Source of the DNA: a virus | Reading direction: 5' to 3' (one strand) | IMG/VR virus record: IMGVR_UViG_3300033143_005346 | Span: 1-61,221 of that record | DNA: 61,221 nt | Shown: one piece after another, positions 6,101-11,872 of the stretch | How positions within the stretch are numbered: position 1 is the stretch's first letter | How the letters are laid out: each line of letters opens with the position of its first letter | Position numbers and translations under genes: made by a program | The notes under the pieces: model-generated | What the model saw: only the letters and a program-made list of their open reading frames with translations | Databases searched by the model: none | What the model was told of the DNA's origin: nothing

Positions 6101-6853
6101 ATGAAAAAACTATTTATTATTCTGGCAATCACCATTTCCTTGGCAATAACTATTCCCGCAATCGCTGGCAGCCCCTATGTGTCGTTGAAGGGCTTACTGG
6201 GAACAACCAATACGGGCGATATCAAAATCTCACACATACCCGAAGGTCTCATAAATGCTACCAATACTGGCAGCTCCGACACAGCCGAAAGCGCTGGTTT
6301 CGCTATTGGTTATGACACTGGCGACGTGAGGTTTGAGTTTGAGTATGTAAACCGCCTGAAGGTTGAACATGATACAAGCCTTGCCATCCTTAATGGAGGG
6401 ATAACAATCGATGGCACTTATATACCATTTAACGACCCAAGTTTTTATGGAGCTATTGACTGGATTAACGGAGGGCTTGCAGACCATTTCAATATTAATG
6501 CAAACATCGAAACCGAAACATTCTTTATGAATATTTATGCTGATTTTCCGGTAGCCAAAAAAATTGAACTTTATGCCGGTGCCGGTATCGGGATGGCCAA
6601 ACATGCCAGCAAAGTAACCTATTTGGTCCACAGTATTTTCGGCGACCACTGGGCAAGCATGGAGGATGCCGATTCTAATACCTGTGTTGCATACAATATT
6701 CAACTGGGCGTTGCCCTTTTAATCACAAACAGCCTTACTTTTGACGCGGGTCTTCGCTATACCGATCTTGGCGAAGCAGAGCTTGGGAGTTTCCTGGAGT
6801 CTGATTCAATAATTGCCAAAGAGGCGGTTTTGGCTCTAAGATATACATTCTAA
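6101..6853 (+). CDS. Outer-membrane beta-barrel protein with signal peptide
   Basis: 250 aa starting at ATG 6101 after AAGGGGGGAG. Residues 1-22 form a Sec signal peptide (MKKLFIILAITISLAIT, then PAIAG) with likely cleavage after Ala-Ile-Ala-Gly. The mature part alternates short beta-strands (YVSLKG, VRFEFEYVNRL, FFMNIYADF, IELYAGAGIGMAKH, YNIQLGVALLI, FDAGLRYTDLG) and ends in AVLALRYTF. The terminal phenylalanine is the standard signal for insertion by the BAM machinery. This fits an 8-10-stranded OmpW/opacity-like barrel. Phage-encoded outer-membrane proteins such as lambda Lom can alter the host surface or block superinfection. Here it sits in the early operon rather than beside tail genes, and implies a diderm host. 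The role in exclusion or conversion is inference. Confidence 0.75.
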   Translation: MKKLFIILAITISLAITIPAIAGSPYVSLKGLLGTTNTGDIKISHIPEGLINATNTGSSDTAESAGFAIGYDTGDVRFEFEYVNRLKVEHDTSLAILNGGITIDGTYIPFNDPSFYGAIDWINGGLADHFNINANIETETFFMNIYADFPVAKKIELYAGAGIGMAKHASKVTYLVHSIFGDHWASMEDADSNTCVAYNIQLGVALLITNSLTFDAGLRYTDLGEAELGSFLESDSIIAKEAVLALRYTF

Positions 6854-6880
6854 AAACAACCAACCCTGAAAGGATTGGGC

Positions 6881-7153
6881 ATGAAGGTAATCTATAAATA
6901 TGACATATGGATACTAAAGATTGAAATTATAATCCAGATGCCTAAAGGAGCAAAAATCCTGTCCGTCAAGGTGCAGAACAATAAGCCAAGAATGTGGGTG
7001 CTGGCAGATCCGGACAAGCCAATGGTCCAGCGTCAATTCCTACTGTTGGAAACGGGCCAAAAGTTTGCACCTTATGTTGATCTAAACCATGTCGGAACTT
7101 TTCAGCTTCGCGATGGAGACTTTGTGGGCCATCTTTTTGAGGTAATGGGATAA
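6881..7153 (+). CDS. DUF7352-like small phage protein
   Basis: 90 aa, starting at ATG 6881 after AAAGGATT. The order KVIYKYDIWI, then IQMPKGAKILSVKVQNNKPRM, then LLETGQKF and a C-terminal VGHLFEVMG corresponds to a small beta-sandwich family common in phages and some bacteria (DUF7352-type), with no assigned function. It is in the run of small early proteins. I am fairly sure of the family resemblance and cannot give a role. Confidence 0.65.
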   Translation: MKVIYKYDIWILKIEIIIQMPKGAKILSVKVQNNKPRMWVLADPDKPMVQRQFLLLETGQKFAPYVDLNHVGTFQLRDGDFVGHLFEVMG

Positions 7154-7154
7154 A

Positions 7155-7382
7155 ATGAGCGAAACACCATCAAACAGAAGGAGAAAGGGCAGGAACGCCT
7201 TTGAACCTGGAGTTGATCCTATGGATTTACAGCCATATGCGGCAAGATCTTGGGGATATGATTATTATCTGCAGGACTGGCTGGACGGTTGGGAAGAAGC
7301 CAAAAAAGACCACGAAAACATGGTTTGTGAATTTTGTGGGGAAAAAGACTGCGAAGATGCTGAGTGTGAAGATGACTATTAA
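7155..7382 (+). CDS. Small acidic protein with C-terminal zinc knuckle
   Basis: 75 aa. A basic N-terminus (SNRRRKGRNAFEPG) is followed by a Tyr/Trp-rich segment (GYDYYLQDWLDGWEEA) and an acidic end with CEFCGEKDCEDAEC, a likely zinc-binding site. It begins one base after the previous stop. The WGYDYYLQDW-type segment recurs in small phage proteins, without known function. Confidence 0.55.
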   Translation: MSETPSNRRRKGRNAFEPGVDPMDLQPYAARSWGYDYYLQDWLDGWEEAKKDHENMVCEFCGEKDCEDAECEDDY

Positions 7383-7385
7383 AAC

Positions 7386-7427
7386 GGTAAACGCCTTTTT
7401 GTATTTTTGGACCATTTTCCGTTTACC
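7386..7427. repeat. Inverted repeat in a 93-bp intergenic gap
   Basis: GGTAAACG (7386-7393) and CGTTTACC (7420-7427) form a perfect 8-bp inverted pair separated by a T-rich 26-nt loop. It lies in one of the few real gaps in the rightward operon. It could be a weak hairpin in the message or an operator; there is no terminal U-tract after the second arm, so an intrinsic terminator is not supported. Confidence 0.35.
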
Positions 7428-7475
7428 CAAAACGAGTCTGGCCAGAAACCAGGCATATAGGAGCGCCGAAAACCA

Positions 7476-7736
7476 ATGGATAAAGAATATAAATTCCAAA
7501 CAGATCTTGAGTCAGGGGCTGTGATTTTAGAACCGACACAGCGGATTAATTTGGCATCGGGCAATATAGTGCGTGTGTGGTTTACACCCAAGGGCCAGAT
7601 AATGGCTATCCCAAAGTCATCGTTAAGCAACGGGGACGTGAAGCTATTAAAGGAAGACACTGTGTATGGGCTTGGCAATATACCAGGGTTACATAGCGAA
7701 GACGGAGACACAGAGAATGAAACAGAGCAAGGATGA
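7476..7736 (+). CDS. Small unknown protein
   Basis: 86 aa from ATG 7476 after AGGAGCG. It has a beta-rich middle (VRVWFTPKGQIMAIPKSSL) and an acidic end (HSEDGDTENETEQG). No family is recognised. Its 3' end overlaps the next gene by 20 bp. Confidence 0.55.
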   Translation: MDKEYKFQTDLESGAVILEPTQRINLASGNIVRVWFTPKGQIMAIPKSSLSNGDVKLLKEDTVYGLGNIPGLHSEDGDTENETEQG

Positions 7737-8064
7737 AACCATCATTCACATTAATAACAACTGGGCTTTCCAGGGCGACCAGCTGTCGATAACCCTGTTC
7801 GAAAAGAAGATCAACAAGAAGGGTAAGTTGGATTTTTATACCAGGGGCCACTTTAATAACATGCAGCAGATGTATAATCGATTGATCGACATGGAAATTA
7901 ATGCAGCAAAGACCCTTGAGTTGATAGTAGACCGAATCGACAGTCTCAAACAGGACATATTTACCTCATTAGACTCTCTCAGATCAAAATCTGACGACGA
8001 TCAGGCCGCAAGGGACCTGTTGGATAGGCCAGGGATTAAACTTCCAAAAAAGGACGGTATTTGA
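7717..8064 (+). CDS. Small helical protein, unknown function
   Basis: 115 aa from ATG 7717, inside the end of the previous gene; the longer upstream frame is that gene's shadow. A beta-hairpin-like N-terminus (IIHINNNWAFQGDQLSITL) is followed by amphipathic helices (NNMQQMYNRLIDMEI, ELIVDRIDSLKQDIF). Its stop TGA overlaps the next ATG (TGATG). Function unknown. Confidence 0.55.
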   Translation: MKQSKDETIIHINNNWAFQGDQLSITLFEKKINKKGKLDFYTRGHFNNMQQMYNRLIDMEINAAKTLELIVDRIDSLKQDIFTSLDSLRSKSDDDQAARDLLDRPGIKLPKKDGI

Positions 8065-8279
8065 TGGACGATTTACCCGAAAGGCTGAAGGGTATCCGTG
8101 ACTGCGCGAAGAAAGTAAACCCAAACTGCCATGTGGTCGATACTCTGGGACAGGCTATAGAAGAAATCATATTTCACAGAGACATGGCAGAAAGATTCTT
8201 TAATTTAACAAGGCGAATCGTGGAGGATAGATCGGCGCAACAATATAAAAAGGTATTTGATGGACGATTTACCCGAAAG
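8056..8279 (+). repeat. Exact 28-bp direct repeat at gene boundaries
   Basis: The 28 bases at 8056-8083 recur identically at 8252-8279, 196 bp later (both begin GGTATTTGATGGACG). The first copy contains the stop/start junction of two genes. The second copy codes, in a different frame, for the C-terminus of the gene at 8064-8294. This is the footprint of a recent local duplication. Confidence 0.85.
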
Positions 8280-8294
8280 AAGGACGGTGTGTGA
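8064..8294 (+). CDS. Small helical protein, member of a tandem pair
   Basis: 76 aa from ATG 8064, overlapping the previous stop (TGATG). The segment AIEEIIFHRDMAERF resembles EAIFEIINLRGKMAR of the next gene, so the two are probably diverged copies of one helical module. The C-terminal 12 or so residues come from the duplicated 28-bp segment read out of its original frame. No known function. Confidence 0.55.
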   Translation: MDDLPERLKGIRDCAKKVNPNCHVVDTLGQAIEEIIFHRDMAERFFNLTRRIVEDRSAQQYKKVFDGRFTRKKDGV

Positions 8295-8674
8295 TGAATT
8301 TATTAAAGAAGATGAAGGACCTGTTAGGGCAGGCAGAAATCGAAAAAAGTCATTATTATACTGCCAGCATTTTAAAAGAAGCGATCTTTGAGATTATAAA
8401 CCTTCGGGGAAAGATGGCCCGCCCAACGGCAATGATAATTTGTAAACGAATTGACTGTGCGTACATTGAAGCGAGGCCAGACAAGCACTACCAGTGCAAT
8501 CTCACCCCGATTGAAATTGGGCAAGACAAGAAATGTGACAGCTATGTGGCAATGCCGGACGAGCTGGGGCCTGATCAGTGTTATCATTGTGGGTCCGTAG
8601 ATGGAGACAAAGATTGCCCAGTGTGTGGGGAGAGGTGCTTTAAAGATGAAGCGGTCAAAGAAAAAGAAACTTAA
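8294..8674 (+). CDS. Tandem-pair partner with C-terminal zinc ribbon
   Basis: 126 aa from ATG 8294 (TGATG overlap with the previous stop). Residues 1-45 are the helical module shared with the preceding protein. The middle has cysteines (ICKRIDCAYIEARP, YQCNLTP), and the C-terminus contains CYHCGSVDGDKDCPVCGERC, a clear four-cysteine zinc ribbon. It is likely a protein- or nucleic-acid-binding adaptor; the exact role is unknown. Confidence 0.6.
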   Translation: MNLLKKMKDLLGQAEIEKSHYYTASILKEAIFEIINLRGKMARPTAMIICKRIDCAYIEARPDKHYQCNLTPIEIGQDKKCDSYVAMPDELGPDQCYHCGSVDGDKDCPVCGERCFKDEAVKEKET

Positions 8675-8816
8675 GACAAAAGACAAACCGCCGCCAGGTA
8701 AATGTCCCAACTGTGGCGAAACAGGACCGCACTTTGTCCCACCCTCTTTTGGGATGAAAGGGTTTTTTTATTGTGAGCAAAGTGTAGGCAAAAAAAAGGG
8801 AAGGAGTTTATTTTGA
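8646..8816 (+). CDS. Small zinc-ribbon protein (conserved phage type)
   Basis: 56 aa from ATG 8646, overlapping the previous gene by 29 bp. After a very basic start (MKRSKKKKLKTKDK) comes GKCPNCGETGPHFVPPSFG and a later FFYCE. This segment is strongly conserved in many small phage proteins that I recognise but which have no assigned function. It ends with its TGA overlapping the TTG start of the next gene. Confidence 0.65.
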   Translation: MKRSKKKKLKTKDKPPPGKCPNCGETGPHFVPPSFGMKGFFYCEQSVGKKKGRSLF

Positions 8817-9121
8817 GCGAACAGAGCAAATGTAAAGGGTGCGGACAACCCATCATCTGGGTTAAAACATCCAAGGGAAAGAACATGCCGGTAGATCCGG
8901 AAGAAGTAACGATCATTACCATGGGTGGTGTAACATATAAGGGCCGAGTCGTCCACTGGGCTACCTGTCCTGAGTCAGAACAGTTTAAGAAAGGAACCGA
9001 GTCAACCCCTGGTATTGGTCTTATGCAGTGGCAGTGTCCAGAGTGTAGCCGTTATAACCTGAAGGGCCACCTGTGCAATTGTGGTGCCAGCGAAGACGGC
9101 ACCGGTGCATCTAAAATGTAA
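8813..9121 (+). CDS. Zinc-ribbon protein
   Basis: 102 aa with a TTG start at 8813 preceded by GGGAAGGAG; no ATG fits better. The N-terminal CKGCGQPIIWVKTSKGKNMP, then HWATCPESEQF, is a widespread small phage/bacterial zinc-ribbon pattern. The C-terminus has a second set (QCPECSRYNLKGHLCNCG). It probably binds nucleic acid or protein; no function is known. Confidence 0.65.
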   Translation: MSEQSKCKGCGQPIIWVKTSKGKNMPVDPEEVTIITMGGVTYKGRVVHWATCPESEQFKKGTESTPGIGLMQWQCPECSRYNLKGHLCNCGASEDGTGASKM

Positions 9122-9148
9122 CCGTTAAAACTTTAACAGGGAGGAAAA

Positions 9149-9424
9149 ATGGAAATTACAGCAACAACCAAAGATGGTTTTTTGATAAAGGCAACGGCCC
9201 GTGAAGTTAAAGAAATCTTGACTTCGGTAAATGGAAAAGCCCCAGAAAAAATAGGGATAGGGCAAAAAATTCCAGCGATTGATTACGCAACAACGATAAC
9301 AAAAATAAAGGGGCTAAAGGACACTTATGAATTTAAACAGCTCTGCTCTTATGTTGACCAGGTTTTCAACGCTGTGAAAGATTTAGAAGTCGCAGTTGTA
9401 GAAGCCAACAATATTGAATCGTAA
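9149..9424 (+). CDS. Small unknown protein
   Basis: 91 aa from ATG 9149 with AGGGAGG upstream. It has a mixed alpha/beta pattern (GFLIKATAREVKEILTSVNG, later CSYVDQVFNAVKDLEVAV). No family is recognised. It keeps the direction and spacing of the operon. Confidence 0.55.
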   Translation: MEITATTKDGFLIKATAREVKEILTSVNGKAPEKIGIGQKIPAIDYATTITKIKGLKDTYEFKQLCSYVDQVFNAVKDLEVAVVEANNIES

Positions 9425-9438
9425 TAAAGGAGACCTTG

Positions 9439-9744
9439 ATGCCAAAACACGAAAGAATAATTATGGGTCGTCCATATTATATTCCAAGCCGTATGGGTGG
9501 TGGTATCGACCGTTATGTCAACGAAGGAGTTATCCCTGGTGGATTTCTCCAGGCTATTATCTGTAATGATCTGAAGGAGGCTTTCGGTAAAGCCGACGAT
9601 GAAAACTTCCACAACATTGCAGCTTATGTAGATTATTTTTATAACAATTGTCCCGCAGTATGCTGGGGGTCCAGAAAAAAGATGCAAGCCTGGGCTAAAA
9701 CACACCAAGAAAGGAGAAAGAAAGATGCTAAACAGCCTACTTAA
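9439..9744 (+). CDS. Conserved small phage protein
   Basis: 101 aa from ATG 9439 after AAAGGAGACC. The order GGGIDRYVNEGVIPGGFLQAI, then NDLKEAFGKADDENFHNI, then CWGSRKKMQAW is a conserved pattern I know from many phages: a compact helical protein encoded near replication genes, uncharacterised. Its 3' end overlaps the next gene by 20 bp. Confidence 0.65.
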   Translation: MPKHERIIMGRPYYIPSRMGGGIDRYVNEGVIPGGFLQAIICNDLKEAFGKADDENFHNIAAYVDYFYNNCPAVCWGSRKKMQAWAKTHQERRKKDAKQPT

Positions 9745-10051
9745 CACATTGTCCTTTGGTTCAACTATCCAACAGGACGGAAAACCGTACACTGTTATCA
9801 TGCGCCTGACCGACCGAATGTTTGTGGTTATGGAACAAAACGCAAAACTTCCAACCCAACTTATGCTGGCTCAGGCAGACATTCAAATGACCCAGCCACA
9901 ACCTGGTGGTGCAGGTCCAGCTCCAAAAGTATTGGTACCGCCTGCATCGGGTGGACCGGCCAAAGCTAAAGGAACAAAGGAAAACCCGCCAGCGCAGGAT
10001 GTTGCACCAACTGGTTCAAACAAACCAGAGAAAGATGGCACAGTACATTAA
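9725..10051 (+). CDS. Small protein with Pro/Ala-rich tail
   Basis: 108 aa from ATG 9725 after AAGGAGAAAGAAAG. Residues 1-55 look like a small beta domain (IQQDGKPYTVIMRLTDRMFV). Residues 60-108 are Pro/Gly/Ala/Lys-rich and probably disordered. Function unknown. Confidence 0.55.
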   Translation: MLNSLLNTLSFGSTIQQDGKPYTVIMRLTDRMFVVMEQNAKLPTQLMLAQADIQMTQPQPGGAGPAPKVLVPPASGGPAKAKGTKENPPAQDVAPTGSNKPEKDGTVH

Positions 10052-10063
10052 GGAGCTATTCTA

Positions 10064-10294
10064 ATGGCCGGAAAAAGATGCACAATGCCAGGCTGCTTCA
10101 ACGAGCAGTCTTATATATCACTTGGGGTGTGCCGGTTGTGTTATCACCGCATTTACTGGGCCGCTAAAAACTACAAGAAGACCTTAGAAGAAGCAAAGGC
10201 CGCGCTTGCTGACATGGATAGTGTTGCCATCAAGCACGGCCTTGTTACTGAAGAAGATGGACCCTATTCGCACCGCAAGAGCTTTACTTCTTGA
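10064..10294 (+). CDS. Small zinc-finger protein
   Basis: 76 aa from ATG 10064 after AAGGAGC. The N-terminus has KRCTMPGCFNEQSYISLGVC followed by RLCYHRIYWA, a C-x4-C...C-x2-C zinc finger, then a helical tail. Similar one-finger proteins occur in many phages without known role. It precedes the regulator gene. Confidence 0.6.
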   Translation: MAGKRCTMPGCFNEQSYISLGVCRLCYHRIYWAAKNYKKTLEEAKAALADMDSVAIKHGLVTEEDGPYSHRKSFTS

Positions 10295-10310
10295 TTAGTG
10301 AGGATTTAAA

Positions 10311-10874
10311 ATGAAAGACTATCGAGTTGAAATTACAATTAGAAATAACCGCATCATTGAATATATGAGACAGTTGGGATTCAATTCTGTTTCTGCCTTG
10401 TGTAGGGAGCACGGCATGAGCCAACCAACCGTTGGGCAGCTAATAAATTTCAGAACCCCAGCGATTATGAAAGCCGGTGGATGGAAACCCACAGCATTGA
10501 GGTTAGCCGAAGCGCTGTGTTGCGAACCCGACGATTTGTGGACAAACGCACAGCGAACAGCCGCGATAAAAAGAAACCGGATGGCTGTGACGGTTGCCGA
10601 AAGGGACCTTATTGGATTAACGGAACCGCCAAACCCTTTAAGGTTAATAGAACATAAGGAAACCAAGGGGCGTATCGATCGAGTATTAAAAACGATAGCC
10701 CCAAGGGATGAAGATGTTTTACGACTAAGATATGGGTTTAAGCCATATTATCGCAACCACACCTTTAAGGAAATTGCGGACAAGTATGGTGTTACAGTAG
10801 AAAGAATCCGCCAAATAAAAATAAGGGCAATTGGACGACTACGGCAACCAGTCCGCAAGGGTTTTATTTCTTAA
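10311..10874 (+). CDS. XRE + sigma-region-4 regulator (candidate late activator)
   Basis: 187 aa. Residues about 10-78 form an XRE/Cro-type helix-turn-helix (FNSVSALCREHGMSQPTVGQ and TALRLAEALCCEPDDLW). Residues about 125-181 match sigma70 region 4: APRDEDVLRLRYGF, then HTFKEIADKYGVTVERIRQI and KIRAIGRLRQ, where VTVERIRQIK is the -35-recognition helix pattern. Sigma region 4 binds -35 DNA and the RNA polymerase flap; linked to an HTH but without region 2, it suggests a transcription activator or co-factor rather than a full sigma factor. It is the last gene of the early operon and converges on the late operon, the usual place for a late-gene switch. Its 3' end overlaps the holin gene by 11 bp. 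The target promoter is inferred, not shown. Confidence 0.75.
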   Translation: MKDYRVEITIRNNRIIEYMRQLGFNSVSALCREHGMSQPTVGQLINFRTPAIMKAGGWKPTALRLAEALCCEPDDLWTNAQRTAAIKRNRMAVTVAERDLIGLTEPPNPLRLIEHKETKGRIDRVLKTIAPRDEDVLRLRYGFKPYYRNHTFKEIADKYGVTVERIRQIKIRAIGRLRQPVRKGFIS

Positions 10875-11451
10875 TGGCCTGAATCATCTGACCAACCAAA
10901 CCATACCCCTGGCTACCACCATTGGCAGCTGCGGCCTCAACATTCTTCTGACGGTTGCGGCCCATGGTGGCCACGCCCAAGATTGAAGCCCATAAAATCC
11001 ATATCCATTGAGGCATATTTGGGATATCTATCTTAAGGATCGGCAACCCAAAGTAGACTGCAACTACGGCCAGCGGAAACATGAAGCCATTAAAAGGTCT
11101 CCATAACCACTGCGGCCAGTGCTCAGACTGTGCTTCAGAACGCATAGTGGCGTTGACTTCTGAAATCTGATTAATTCTTTCCTGTGATTCCACTTGAGCC
11201 TTAGCCAGAACCAGCTCCTGCAGCCTGGCCTGCTGTTCCATTTGAAATTGAATTATTTTTGCAGCTGCTTGAGGGTCTGCCTTAATGGCAGCCATAACTG
11301 CCTCTGGACTTTCAGCATCTTCTGCTCCCAAAAGATTACCCACCACAGCACCAATAGCACCACCGGCTGGTCCGCCCAAAGCCGTACCCAGTAGTGGCGC
11401 ACCGATCTTTGCCACAGCCCTACCCAATGAACCCCAATCAAATTTACTCAT
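10864..11451 (-). CDS. Holin of the 3-TM gene-transfer-agent type
   Basis: 195 aa, the last gene of the late operon. A Gly/Ala-rich hydrophobic segment (about 15-42) is followed by a charged coiled-coil middle, then two strong membrane segments (about 117-138 and 147-163) around WPQWLWRPFNGFMFPLAVV. This arrangement and the conserved WRP-F motif match the GTA_holin_3TM family, which makes the inner-membrane lesion at lysis. No classical endolysin was seen next to it. The stop overlaps the convergent regulator gene, leaving no room for a terminator. Confidence 0.8.
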   Translation of the reverse strand: MSKFDWGSLGRAVAKIGAPLLGTALGGPAGGAIGAVVGNLLGAEDAESPEAVMAAIKADPQAAAKIIQFQMEQQARLQELVLAKAQVESQERINQISEVNATMRSEAQSEHWPQWLWRPFNGFMFPLAVVAVYFGLPILKIDIPNMPQWIWILWASILGVATMGRNRQKNVEAAAANGGSQGYGLVGQMIQAIKK

Positions 11452-11461
11452 AACGCCCCCC

Positions 11462-11872
11462 TTATCCGTAATGTTCTACGATGGTCAACTTAAATTGCTT
11501 GTAATTTCCCATCAGTTTCATAAACGAGTTAAAAGTTTTACCGCTATTCAACACAGCACGATTTCCTCTTAGCTTGCCAAAATGTTGAGCTGTAATGATA
11601 CAACCCATGGTGTCCGCAATGTCGTTACCGGCATGGAATAGAACGTAGTTCCTCCCTGGAACATCCATCACCTGGAAAGTGTCCGGATATTTTGGAGAGC
11701 TGTAGCGCTCACATAGATATTGCTGCGCCGGTATCGATGATACATTCTTAAGATTTAACAGGTCAGGTGGTTCCAGGGTCACACAAAAAACTTCCTTTTG
11801 CACCGACAGGATCCCAAAGGAGCCGAACTTTGCACTTTCCTCACGCCTTAATATATCAACCACAGGTAACAT
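11462..11872 (-). CDS. DUF5675-family protein beside the holin
   Basis: 136 aa. The order GSFGILSVQKEVFCVTLEPP, then SSIPAQQYLCERY, then DVPGRNYVLFHAGNDIADT with MGCI is the DUF5675 signature (a conserved His and Cys in a small beta fold). The family is often found in phage lysis or structural regions and has been suspected of acting on the envelope, but its reaction is not established. It sits between the giant virion protein (TAATG overlap) and the holin, so a role in lysis is plausible. I could not identify a separate lysozyme, amidase or transglycosylase in the window. Confidence 0.7.
   Translation of the reverse strand: MLPVVDILRREESAKFGSFGILSVQKEVFCVTLEPPDLLNLKNVSSIPAQQYLCERYSSPKYPDTFQVMDVPGRNYVLFHAGNDIADTMGCIITAQHFGKLRGNRAVLNSGKTFNSFMKLMGNYKQFKLTIVEHYG

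Noticed and set aside
7386-7427. Intrinsic terminator
   Set aside because: The loop is long and no U-tract follows the second arm; listed only as an inverted repeat.
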